This document shows, in pieces, positions 19,690 through 27,967 of a DNA stretch of 64,000 nucleotides. The notes under the pieces were generated by a model. It ran no database searches. It was not told where the DNA came from and saw nothing but the letters and a program-made list of their open reading frames with translations. Each line of letters starts with the position of its first letter. Position 1 is the first letter of the stretch. This stretch comes from Thiotrichaceae bacterium. Its GTDB lineage: Bacteria > Pseudomonadota > Gammaproteobacteria > Beggiatoales > Beggiatoaceae. The DNA lies in contig JAQTYU010000003.1 of assembly GCA_028688145.1 (NCBI GenBank), forward strand, positions 186,001 to 250,000, written 5' to 3'. The translations under genes were made by a program, and so were the position numbers.

Positions 19690-21000
19690 TTACAAAATAT
19701 ACTGACTCAAATCTTCATTCGCGACCAATTCGGCTAAATATTTATCCACATACGCCGCATCAACTTTGACCGCAACCCCTTGATTATCCGCCGCTTCAAA
19801 CGAAATCGTTTCTAATAAACATTCCATCACGGTGTGTAAACGCCGCGCCCCAATATTTTCCGTGCGCTCGTTCACTTGCCACGCCATTTCCGCAATGCGC
19901 CGAATACCGTCTTCCGTGAAGCTTAATTCCACGCCTTCGGTACGCATTAACGCGATATATTGTTCCGTCAATGAAGCATTTGGCTCGGTTAAAATCCGTA
20001 CAAAATCATTGGCGGTTAAGGGATTTAATTCCACCCGAATCGGCAAACGCCCCTGCAATTCGGGCACTAAATCCGAAGGTTTCGATAAGTGAAACGCGCC
20101 CGAGGCAATGAATAAAATATAATCAGTTTTGACCATGCCGTACTTAGTATTAACGGTGCAACCTTCGACCAAGGGCAATAAATCACGTTGCACCCCTTCC
20201 CGCGACACATCTGCGCCCATGGTTTCTCCGCGCCGTGTAATCTTGTCGATTTCGTCTAAAAACACAATGCCGTGTTGTTCAACGCGCTCAATCGCGCTGG
20301 CTTTTAAATCTTCGTCATTGACCAAACGCGCCGCTTCTTCTTCCTGAAGCGTTTTGAAGGCTTCTTTAATCTTCATTTTGCGAGTTTTAGTGCGCCCGCT
20401 TGCCAACTGCTGGAAAATATTTTGTAATTGCCCACTCATTTCTTCCATGCCGGGCGGTGACATAATTTCCACCCCAATGCGTGTATCCGCAACTTCAATT
20501 TCAATATCGCGGTCGTCAAGCTTGCCTTCACGTAACATTTTGCGGAATTTTTGGCGGGTTGAAGAAGCTTCATCTTCATTATGGCTGCCTCGCGCCGCTG
20601 GCAATAACACATCTAAAATCCGTTCTTCTGCCGCATCTGCCGCCACCGCTTGCACATTTTTCAAAGCTTCATCGCGCGCAATTTTAATTGCAACGTCCAC
20701 CAAATCCCGAATAATCGATTCAACATCGCGCCCCACATAACCGACTTCGGTGAATTTGGTGGCTTCGATTTTGATAAACGGCGCATTCGCCAACTTTGCC
20801 AAACGCCGCGCAATTTCAGTTTTCCCAACGCCCGTGGGTCCTATCATCAGGATATTTTTCGGGGTAATTTCACTCCGTAAACTGGGATCAACTTGCATCC
20901 GTCGCCAGCGGTTGCGCAGCGCAATCGCAACCGCACGTTTTGCGGCATCTTGTCCAATGATGTATTTATTTAATTCGCTAACAATTTGTTTTGGCGTCAT
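19690..21000 (-). CDS. hslU: ATP-dependent protease ATPase subunit HslU
   Basis: A 436-residue AAA+ unfoldase with [21 protein letters not shown], Walker [27 protein letters not shown] (pore loop region), Walker B VFLDEIDK, and a C-terminus ending LSQYIL that docks into HslV. I prefer ATG 21000 (GGGA 6 bp upstream) over a TTG 12 bp earlier, though the longer form resembles E. coli HslU in having a short extension. It unfolds substrates for HslV. It follows hslV by 1-13 bp in one operon. Confidence 0.95.
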   Translation of the reverse strand: MTPKQIVSELNKYIIGQDAAKRAVAIALRNRWRRMQVDPSLRSEITPKNILMIGPTGVGKTEIARRLAKLANAPFIKIEATKFTEVGYVGRDVESIIRDLVDVAIKIARDEALKNVQAVAADAAEERILDVLLPAARGSHNEDEASSTRQKFRKMLREGKLDDRDIEIEVADTRIGVEIMSPPGMEEMSGQLQNIFQQLASGRTKTRKMKIKEAFKTLQEEEAARLVNDEDLKASAIERVEQHGIVFLDEIDKITRRGETMGADVSREGVQRDLLPLVEGCTVNTKYGMVKTDYILFIASGAFHLSKPSDLVPELQGRLPIRVELNPLTANDFVRILTEPNASLTEQYIALMRTEGVELSFTEDGIRRIAEMAWQVNERTENIGARRLHTVMECLLETISFEAADNQGVAVKVDAAYVDKYLAELVANEDLSQYIL

Positions 21001-21013
21001 GCTGTTTCCCAAC

Positions 21014-21562
21014 CTAAGCGGTTATCTTATCTAAGGTTTCAAACGTTAAGTGGTGGTTAGTGTAAATGCAAATATCCGCAGCAATGTGTAAAGCTTTTTC
21101 AACAATCACACTGGCGGGCAGTTCGGTACTTTCCAATAAGGCGCGGGCAGCAGCAAGGGCAAAATTTCCGCCTGAACCAATCGCGAGAATATTGTCTTCT
21201 GGCTCTAGTACGTCACCATTGCCCGTTATCAGTAAAGAACTTTCGTGGTCTGCGACAATTAATAAGGCTTCTAAACGTCGCAACATGCGGTCTGTGCGCC
21301 AATCTTTAGCAAGTTCCACCGCAGAACGGGTTAAATGTCCTTGATGTTTTTCGAGTTTGGCTTCAAAGCGTTCAAACAAGGTGAAAGCATCGGCGGTGCC
21401 GCCTGCAAAGCCTGCCAAAATTTTGTTGTGATAAAGACGGCGTACTTTACGAGCATTGGGTTTCATCACCGTGTTGCCCATCGTCACTTGTCCGTCGCCC
21501 CCGATGACAACTTGCCCATTGCGGCGCACCGCGAGAATGGTTGTCCCGTGAAATTGTTCCAT
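21014..21562 (-). CDS. hslV: ATP-dependent protease proteolytic subunit HslV
   Basis: A 182-residue HslV. A six-residue leader MEQFHG precedes the catalytic threonine in [19 protein letters not shown], so the mature N-terminus needs removal of the leader, as in several beta- and gammaproteobacteria. [13 protein letters not shown] and [18 protein letters not shown] are conserved. Two stacked hexamers form the peptidase core capped by HslU. First gene of the hslVU operon. Confidence 0.95.
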   Translation of the reverse strand: MEQFHGTTILAVRRNGQVVIGGDGQVTMGNTVMKPNARKVRRLYHNKILAGFAGGTADAFTLFERFEAKLEKHQGHLTRSAVELAKDWRTDRMLRRLEALLIVADHESSLLITGNGDVLEPEDNILAIGSGGNFALAAARALLESTELPASVIVEKALHIAADICIYTNHHLTFETLDKITA

Positions 21563-21718
21563 GTGTTTACCTTTTATTATTTCTTGAAGAAAATTGCCGA
21601 TTGATTGTACATGATTTTGTTTATGGGTATTGTCTAGCGTATTTCAATTCAATGAGATACTGCTCCCCCAATTTTAAGTTAAGGGGAGTTTTTCGTGGAA
21701 ACTGGGAAGTTTCAACAA

Positions 21719-21783
21719 TCTAAAGGGGACTTTAAAGAATTAACTTTGTATCTTTAGCCCCCTTCAGAAGATTGGGGGCACAG
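21719..21783. repeat. Degenerate family A repeat, copy 6
   Basis: CTAAAGGGGACTTTAAAG at the left and TTTAGCCCCCTTCAGAAG then TTGGGGGCAC at the right. The arms have several mismatches, so this is an older copy, just after the stop of the SUMF1 gene. Confidence 0.55.
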
Positions 21784-21791
21784 GTGTGTAT

Positions 21792-22616
21792 TTATTTTGC
21801 AGAGTGCAGCCCTGTCAGTGTTCTCACCACGCGAAACCCGAAATGATTGACCCAATTGCCTTTCAAATTACGCATGCGGTTTGAAACACGGCAATAGTCC
21901 GCAGTACTGTTCCAACTTCCGCCCCGCAACACCACTGTTCCTAAGGCGTTGCCTGTGCATTGAGTTTCACTGCCTGTATACGTATCTGTCTTCTTTGAGC
22001 AGGTCCATTCTTCAACATTACCGGTCATCTCATGTAAACCAAAGGCATTGGCGGGAAAGGAGCCGACGGGCGCAGTATGTTCGTATTTATCACCTGAAGC
22101 ATTATTTAAACAATTCGCTTTATTGCTACCAATACTCTCACCCCAGCTATAACGTGAGTTGCTGCCTGCACGCGCACTGTATTCCCATTCGGCTTCGGTG
22201 GGTAAACGATATTCTTGTTTCGTTTGTGCACTGAGCCATTTATTGTAAGCTACAGCATCATGCCAGCTCACATTAATCACAGGACGTTTACCTCGTCCCC
22301 AGCCATTATCACTGGGTTTTTCGCGTTGGGTTTGCTCACAAAAATAGTCATATTCTTCAAAAGTCACTTCGTAACGTCCGATGTAGAAAGCTTCCATATT
22401 CACTTTATGTACAGGCTTTTCATCATCATAGGCGTTGTTTGCACCCATTTGAAAACTGCCTGCGGGAATGAGTATGACTTCAGGGGCGCAACCACCACCG
22501 CCCAAAGCCTCATGCAAGCCTCTTGCTTCTGTACTGACACAGGTTTCAGCCAATGATTCGCTACTGAGTCCATGACCAAACAGAAGCACCAGTATCTTTA
22601 ACAATCTCCTAGACAT
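21792..22616 (-). CDS. Secreted SUMF1/FGE-fold protein without the catalytic Cys pair
   Basis: A 274-residue protein with a signal peptide (residues 1-24) and one SUMF1 domain: IPAGSFQMGANNAYDDEKPV, IGRYEVTFEEYDYFC, LPTEAEWEYSARAG, EMTGNVEEWTCS and VLRGGSWNSTADYCRVSNR. Active formylglycine-generating enzymes have two cysteines after RGGSW; here only the second position is Cys, so sulfatase activation is unlikely and a binding or structural role is more plausible. Extra cysteines suggest periplasmic disulfides. It is not clustered with a sulfatase gene. Divergent in sequence from the kinase-linked domain at 12.6-13.3 kb. Confidence 0.83.
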   Translation of the reverse strand: MSRRLLKILVLLFGHGLSSESLAETCVSTEARGLHEALGGGGCAPEVILIPAGSFQMGANNAYDDEKPVHKVNMEAFYIGRYEVTFEEYDYFCEQTQREKPSDNGWGRGKRPVINVSWHDAVAYNKWLSAQTKQEYRLPTEAEWEYSARAGSNSRYSWGESIGSNKANCLNNASGDKYEHTAPVGSFPANAFGLHEMTGNVEEWTCSKKTDTYTGSETQCTGNALGTVVLRGGSWNSTADYCRVSNRMRNLKGNWVNHFGFRVVRTLTGLHSAK

Positions 22617-22685
22617 CTCTCTACCCTTTTTTAAGTGTTATTTTAAATACTTATTTCATATACGGGTTAGGCTTAGTCTCGCAAC

Positions 22686-23078
22686 TTACCATTCACGCCA
22701 TTCACCCGTAATATCCTCTTCTTCTCCAATTTCTAAGCCCGCATCCATTGCCGCCGCACTGATAATTTCATACAACTGTTCTCGTTGTTCAGTCTCGATT
22801 AAGCCATGTTCACAGTTTTCATTCAACGCGTTCAACTCAAGCACGGCAACTTTCACTGCCTGCATAATAGCTGTTTTATCAGTACCCGTGTTTTTAAGCT
22901 GTTTCAAAAAGTTATCAATAATTTCGCCACAAGTTGCGACATCTTGCGCGCTGTAACCTGCATCAAATTCGGGGTCATAATCGGGATCATTCTCATCGGT
23001 TGCGCCGCCGTAATTCATATAATCAAGCATTGCATCGAGCAGGCTTTGTTTTAATTCAATAATTTGTTGATGGCTCAT
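22686..23078 (-). CDS. Small acidic hypothetical protein
   Basis: A 130-residue soluble, strongly acidic, all-helical protein. It shows DYMNYGGATDENDPDYDPEF near residue 20 and ends EEEDITGEWREW. I recall similar small proteins as uncharacterised families but cannot name a function. It has no signal peptide or metal motif. It lies between the SUMF1 gene and the hydrogenase-like operon, on the same strand, with enough spacing for its own promoter. Confidence 0.6.
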   Translation of the reverse strand: MSHQQIIELKQSLLDAMLDYMNYGGATDENDPDYDPEFDAGYSAQDVATCGEIIDNFLKQLKNTGTDKTAIMQAVKVAVLELNALNENCEHGLIETEQREQLYEIISAAAMDAGLEIGEEEDITGEWREW

Positions 23079-23196
23079 TTTTAATCCTGAAATCAGTTAA
23101 GGGCATTACCCACCAAATTCGACGACTTAAACTGTGATGGTGGGCGATGCCCACCCTACTCGAATGCTATTTTTAGCCTGTGGTGCAATAAAGTTT

Positions 23197-23240
23197 TAAC
23201 TGCGCCCCCAACCCCCTTTAGGGGATTTAGGGACTTGTTT
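23197..23240. repeat. Half of a family A repeat, copy 7
   Basis: TAACTGCGCCCCCAACCCCC followed by TTTAGGGGATTTAGGGACTT. It is a one-sided copy 17 bp beyond the stop of the last hyf-like gene. Confidence 0.6.
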
Positions 23241-23256
23241 TATTGGGGTAAATCAA

Positions 23257-24822
23257 TCACAAATCATGCCCAGAATATGCCGCATTCACCGACTTATTGC
23301 ACACAGGAAAATCGGGCACGATATTATTACGAATCATCAATTCCAAGGCTGTCCAATTCATACAACTGGGGTCGCGTGGATAATAACGGCTAATCAAACC
23401 ACTCGCCCCGAAACGCACAAAACTAACGATTTCGCCGCGCCAGCCTTCAATAATTCCCAGTCCTTCCGCGCCTTGCGTTGGCGTTTGCCAAGGCGCAGAC
23501 AACGCGCCTTTCGGCAATTGGGTCAAACAGGCTAACAATAAATTCAGTGAACTTTTGATTTCTTCAAGTCGAATCAAAAGCCGTGATTTCACATCGCCCG
23601 TTTGTAACACACTGACTTCAAAATTTAATTTATCATAAGGAAAATACGCGGCATGTTTACGCACATCGAATTCCTGACCGCTGGCACGCCCCACATAACC
23701 CAGACAACCCAATTTTTGCGCTAATTCAGGCGATAAAATCCCTGTGGTTGCCAAACGGTCTTCTACGCCCGTGTGTCGGTCTAAAATTTCAGCCAGTTCT
23801 TCAACTTCTGCCAACATCACACGACATTGTTTTTGTTGCAAGCCAATATGTTCCAGATTTAAATCCGCTGCTACGCCCGCAGGAATAATTTTGTCCATCA
23901 TCATTCGATGTCCAAAACATTCCGCATTGACGCGCTGCCAATCTTCACGCAGGCGACTGAATTGCGCATTGATGAAACTGAACGCCACATCATTGCAAAT
24001 TGCGCCGACATCGCCCAAATGATTCGCGACGCGTTCACGCTCTGCCATGATGGCGCGTAACCAAGCAGCACGCGGTGGAATTTCAAGCTGTGCCGCCTGC
24101 TCCATCGCCCGACATGCCGCCCAAGTATGCGCCACGGTGCTATCGCCTGCGACTCGCCCCGCCAAACGCGCTAAACCTGTGGCATCGCGCCCTTCGGCAA
24201 TTTTTTCAACCCCACGGTGCACATAACCGAGATGCGCTTCTAAATTCAACACCGTTTCCCCCACCGCTTGGAAACGAAAATGTCCCGGTTCAATAATTCC
24301 CGCATGAATTGGGCCTACAGGAATTTCATACACACTTTCACCCGTCGCGCTGAGAAAGGGATAATGCAAATCAGGCAGCGTAGGGCTGTGAATCACTTGT
24401 CCTGCCACGGGAAACTCTTTCAACAAGGGATGATCCGCCACTTGCCATGCACAATGACGAATCCACGGGCGCGGGTCAGGATGTCCGCTGAATAAAATTC
24501 CATATAGATCATGAATATGACGTTCTAAACGATTCGCTGAAGGATAATAAGGCGTGATTGAAGGCAAACTCGGCAAGCTACCCGACAATTGGCAACGCAA
24601 TAATACATATTGCCCTTGTTGTTCATACAGCGCGTTAATTAAAAAGCTGCTGGCAACTTGTTCCGCCCAGATTGCAGAAAATCGCCAGCGCCGCGCTGCG
24701 AGTAAAGCGGCACTGTCGGCCCAGCGTTCACTGGGAAGCGTCCATAATTGCGCGGGAGCTAAACCTGTACTTTCAGCTTCTTCGCGGGCAATTTGACTCA
24801 GAAACTGCATGACTTTGTTCAT
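23257..24822 (-). CDS. HyfG/NuoCD-like large subunit lacking Ni-site cysteines
   Basis: A 521-residue protein with an N-terminal NuoC-like domain (about 1-150) and a hydrogenase large-subunit/NuoD-like domain (about 160-521). In [NiFe] hydrogenases two CxxC pairs bind nickel. Here the first site (around residue 220) reads LARLAGRVAGDS and the last (around 486) DPSCMNWTALE, so the pairs are absent and the usual C-terminal processing site is not needed; the chain ends AAYSGHDL. This is the pattern of energy-converting hydrogenase-related (Ehr) complexes, not of true formate hydrogenlyase. It overlaps the hyfF-like gene by 4 bp. The NuoB/HyfI-like small subunit gene expected downstream is not in the window. 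Confidence 0.82.
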   Translation of the reverse strand: MNKVMQFLSQIAREEAESTGLAPAQLWTLPSERWADSAALLAARRWRFSAIWAEQVASSFLINALYEQQGQYVLLRCQLSGSLPSLPSITPYYPSANRLERHIHDLYGILFSGHPDPRPWIRHCAWQVADHPLLKEFPVAGQVIHSPTLPDLHYPFLSATGESVYEIPVGPIHAGIIEPGHFRFQAVGETVLNLEAHLGYVHRGVEKIAEGRDATGLARLAGRVAGDSTVAHTWAACRAMEQAAQLEIPPRAAWLRAIMAERERVANHLGDVGAICNDVAFSFINAQFSRLREDWQRVNAECFGHRMMMDKIIPAGVAADLNLEHIGLQQKQCRVMLAEVEELAEILDRHTGVEDRLATTGILSPELAQKLGCLGYVGRASGQEFDVRKHAAYFPYDKLNFEVSVLQTGDVKSRLLIRLEEIKSSLNLLLACLTQLPKGALSAPWQTPTQGAEGLGIIEGWRGEIVSFVRFGASGLISRYYPRDPSCMNWTALELMIRNNIVPDFPVCNKSVNAAYSGHDL

Positions 24823-26315
24823 ATTAATTCATTCCACAAGGTGCTGTGACTGAGAAAATCGGCGGCGCGTTGAAACCAATCGGTGAGAAAATTCGGTAGG
24901 AATAAACCCAAACACAGCACTAAACCCAATTGCAATAATACGGGCAGCATATTAGCAAGCACAGGTTTTTGTCCGTTGGGTGGCTCGCCAAATACCATGG
25001 GTTGTACATGTTTGAACAAGCCCGCAAATGCAATGGTTAAGCCCAATAACAGCGGCACGACTAACCAAGGATATTGTTTCATGGTGGCAGAAATCAGCAA
25101 AAACTCGCTCATGAATACGCCAAATGGGGGAAAGCCTGCAATTGCAGCAGTGCCCAATAATAAGCCCCAACCTACGCTGGGCTGGGTCAAAATCAAGCCG
25201 CGCATTTTGTCGATTTGTTGCGAACCTGCGATGTGGGTGGCGTGTCCGACAGTGATAAAAATTGCGGATTTGGTCAGCGAATGCACCGCCATGTGTAATA
25301 AGGCGGCAAAGGTGGACATGGCAGTACTCACTCCAAACGCGAAGGTCATCAGCCCCATGTGCTCAATTGAAGAATAACTGTACATGCGCTTAATATCGCG
25401 TTGGCGGTGTAAAAATAGCGCGGCAACGAGAAAAGTTAGTAGCCCAAAACCCATCATTAAATGTCCTGCCAAATGATTATGTAGCGAGCCATCGACCAGC
25501 ACTTTCATGCGCACCAAAGCGTACAAAGCGACATTTAATAACAAACCTGAGAGCACCGCAGACATCGGCGTAGGCCCTTCGGAATGCGCGTCGGGCAGCC
25601 AATTATGTAACGGTACTAAACCCACTTTTGTGCCGTAACCCACTAATAAAAATACAAAAGCAATGCTTAACACCACGGGCTCCAATTCGCCAGAATGCGC
25701 TGCCAACACATTCCACAACAAGGCTTCTTGATGTTCGGGAATGACTTGTTCTGCGGCAAAATACAGTAACACCGTGCCGAACAAGGCTTGCGCAATCCCC
25801 ACGCCGCACAAAATGAAGTATTTCCACGCCGCTTCGATAGATTCTGGGGTGCGATATAAACTCACCAGCAGCACCGTTGCCAAAGTCGCGGCTTCCATTG
25901 CCACCCACAATAAACCTAAGTTGTTAGTCGTCAGCGCGAGCAACATCGCAAACATAAAACCTTGATACATCGCATGATATAAGCGCATTTGATTCTGGGA
26001 AAGTTTCCCCTTGGCAATTTCATAGCTCATATAAGAACGCGAAAAAATCGCAGTATTCAAGCCGACGAAAGCGGTGAGCACGATTAAATACACGTTGAAC
26101 TCGTCGATATAAAACCATTTTTGCGGTGATAAGTTAGGAATTGCGTGAATGTAAATTCCCCACGCCAGCGCGACACTGCTCGCAAAACTTAGGGCACTTA
26201 ATCCAATATTCAGCAACGCGCCGCCACGACTGCCGCCAAAAATACCGAGTAAAAACATCCCTAAAAATGGCAACCACAAGGTAATTTCTAACGCATGAGT
26301 AAGCAAAAAATTCAT
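24819..26315 (-). CDS. HyfF/NuoN-like antiporter-type membrane subunit
   Basis: A 498-residue, 14-helix Mrp-antiporter/NuoL-M-N-like protein of the hydrogenase-4 subunit F type. Conserved charged residues sit in membrane helices: WVAMEAATLATVLLVSLYRT (the TM5 Glu), LVGYGTKVGLVPLHNWLPDA (TM7 Lys and His/Pro loop) and KRMYSYSSIEHMGLM. It should move protons or sodium across the inner membrane. It overlaps both neighbours by 4 bp, so translation is coupled. Confidence 0.85.
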   Translation of the reverse strand: MNFLLTHALEITLWLPFLGMFLLGIFGGSRGGALLNIGLSALSFASSVALAWGIYIHAIPNLSPQKWFYIDEFNVYLIVLTAFVGLNTAIFSRSYMSYEIAKGKLSQNQMRLYHAMYQGFMFAMLLALTTNNLGLLWVAMEAATLATVLLVSLYRTPESIEAAWKYFILCGVGIAQALFGTVLLYFAAEQVIPEHQEALLWNVLAAHSGELEPVVLSIAFVFLLVGYGTKVGLVPLHNWLPDAHSEGPTPMSAVLSGLLLNVALYALVRMKVLVDGSLHNHLAGHLMMGFGLLTFLVAALFLHRQRDIKRMYSYSSIEHMGLMTFAFGVSTAMSTFAALLHMAVHSLTKSAIFITVGHATHIAGSQQIDKMRGLILTQPSVGWGLLLGTAAIAGFPPFGVFMSEFLLISATMKQYPWLVVPLLLGLTIAFAGLFKHVQPMVFGEPPNGQKPVLANMLPVLLQLGLVLCLGLFLPNFLTDWFQRAADFLSHSTLWNELI

Positions 26316-26992
26316 CGTTTGTCGACCTCGTGCAGGCGGTTCATTTGGTCTACGTCTAAAGAGTCAATGCTGCTGCGCATTTCAAAGAAGAACACCCCGA
26401 ATAATACCGCTGCAACTAACACGTCAAAGGCAATGCCTAATTCCACAATCATCGGCATTCCGTAAGTGGAGACTAAGGCCGCGAAAAATAAGCCATTTTC
26501 AATTGCCATGAAGCCCACCACTTGGCTGACCGCTTGGCGGCGAGTGATGATTAATAACATTGCCAACAACACAATCGCCAAACTTTCGCTGATGGTGTTG
26601 CGGGTGATGGAATTCGACAGACTTTTAATCGGCAAGGCGATGTAATAACTGAAAATCACCAAACCCACGCCCGCTAAAGAAGTCAGCGTCGGGGTTGCCA
26701 AGGTTTCAATTTCACGTTGCAATTTCAAACGCATCACTTGTTTACGCAGCATCCACGGAATTAACCAAGCTTTTAATACCAAAGTTAATAAGGCAGAAAT
26801 ATATAAATGCGGCTGGTTAGAAATAAAAGCGACTAATGCCGCCGTTATCCCTAATAGCGTGCCTTGCCATGCAAAAATATTGATTAAATTAAATAATCTG
26901 GACTGCGCCAACATTGAAAATGAGGTGTACAACACCAAGGCGGACAGCACAAAAATCGCTTGTTCATAATGGGATAAATTAGCAATATTCAT
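26312..26992 (-). CDS. HyfE-like small membrane subunit
   Basis: A 226-residue protein with about six membrane helices, matching hydrogenase-4 component E, whose C-terminal half resembles NuoK (FMAIENGLFFAALVSTYG with a membrane Glu, then ELGIAFDVLVAAVLFGVFFFEM). It is likely to bridge the antiporter and NuoH-like subunits. The gene abuts the hyfC-like gene and overlaps the hyfF-like gene by 4 bp. Confidence 0.82.
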   Translation of the reverse strand: MNIANLSHYEQAIFVLSALVLYTSFSMLAQSRLFNLINIFAWQGTLLGITAALVAFISNQPHLYISALLTLVLKAWLIPWMLRKQVMRLKLQREIETLATPTLTSLAGVGLVIFSYYIALPIKSLSNSITRNTISESLAIVLLAMLLIITRRQAVSQVVGFMAIENGLFFAALVSTYGMPMIVELGIAFDVLVAAVLFGVFFFEMRSSIDSLDVDQMNRLHEVDKR

Positions 26993-27952
26993 TTAGCCCA
27001 CTTCCAAAATAACATGGCTTAGCATCCCCAACAGTGAGAGTAAAAATGCGAAACTTAAATAATCGGGGGCGCGGAATAAACGCAGTTTCGCCAGTGTGGT
27101 TTCATAAATCGCCAGCACTACGCCCAAAATCATCAGTTTTCCAATAATTGCCAACACGCCAATCCCTAAAGCTTCAGGGGTTAAAGTGGTGGCAATGCCC
27201 CACGGAATGAATAAATTAGCAATCAGCACGCCGTAGACCATCAATTTAATTTGATGCGCCCATTCGATTAAGCCTAAATGTCGCCCGCTGTATTCTAAAA
27301 TCATCGCTTCGTGCACCATGGTTAATTCTAAATGAGTGCTCGGGTTATCAATTGGAATGCGCCCCGTTTCCGCAATTGCTACCATCATCAAGCCCAAGGC
27401 GGCAAAAATGAAGGAAGGACGCAACACTAAACCGTGCTGCAATAAATATTCAATTGTGCTCGATAAATTGGTGGTGTTGGCGGTCATGGACAGCGTGAAC
27501 ACTGCCATCAACATCGCAGGTTCTGCTAAAGCGGACAACATCATTTCCCGCGACGCGCCCATGCCCCCAAAAGCTGTACCCGTATCCATCGCTGCCAAGG
27601 CTGAGAAAAATCGCGCTAAGGCAAAAAAACTGGTGAGCACGATAACGTCGGCAATCGCGGCGGTGGGCAAATCAGTCGCCACCAAGGGCACGACCCCAGC
27701 GGATAAAATCATCGTGCCCAGCACAATATACGGCGTGGCGCGAAACAACCATGAAGCCCCGTCGGCGACCACGACTTCTTTACGGAAAAACTTGCGTAAA
27801 TCGCGATATGGCTGCCACAAACTCGCGGGCGAGTGGTTGTGTAACATGGCTTTACACGCGCGAATCCAGCCCAATAATAAAGGCGCGAGCGCAATCAGCA
27901 ATAAAGTTTGTAAGCCTGCTAAAAACCAGTTAGCAAATAAGCTGAGTTCCAT
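26993..27952 (-). CDS. HyfC/NuoH-like membrane subunit
   Basis: A 319-residue, eight-helix NuoH-family protein (respiratory complex I subunit 1 type). Conserved parts are the loop LRKFFRKEVVVADGASWLFR, GGMGASREMMLSALAEPA, and ETGRIPIDNPSTHLELTMVH, which lines the quinone or coupling channel. It couples the peripheral arm to ion translocation. The third Glu/Asp-rich loop is intact. Second gene of the operon, 15 bp after the hyfB-like gene. Confidence 0.86.
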   Translation of the reverse strand: MELSLFANWFLAGLQTLLLIALAPLLLGWIRACKAMLHNHSPASLWQPYRDLRKFFRKEVVVADGASWLFRATPYIVLGTMILSAGVVPLVATDLPTAAIADVIVLTSFFALARFFSALAAMDTGTAFGGMGASREMMLSALAEPAMLMAVFTLSMTANTTNLSSTIEYLLQHGLVLRPSFIFAALGLMMVAIAETGRIPIDNPSTHLELTMVHEAMILEYSGRHLGLIEWAHQIKLMVYGVLIANLFIPWGIATTLTPEALGIGVLAIIGKLMILGVVLAIYETTLAKLRLFRAPDYLSFAFLLSLLGMLSHVILEVG

Positions 27953-27967
27953 TATTTTCTAGCCTGC

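Noticed and set aside
21792..22616. Functional formylglycine-generating enzyme
   Set aside because: The first of the two copper-binding cysteines after RGGSW is missing and no sulfatase gene is linked.
27336..27962. A 208-codon plus-strand frame opposite the hyfC-like gene
   Set aside because: Antisense of a membrane protein gene; composition is that of a mirrored hydrophobic frame and no motif is found.
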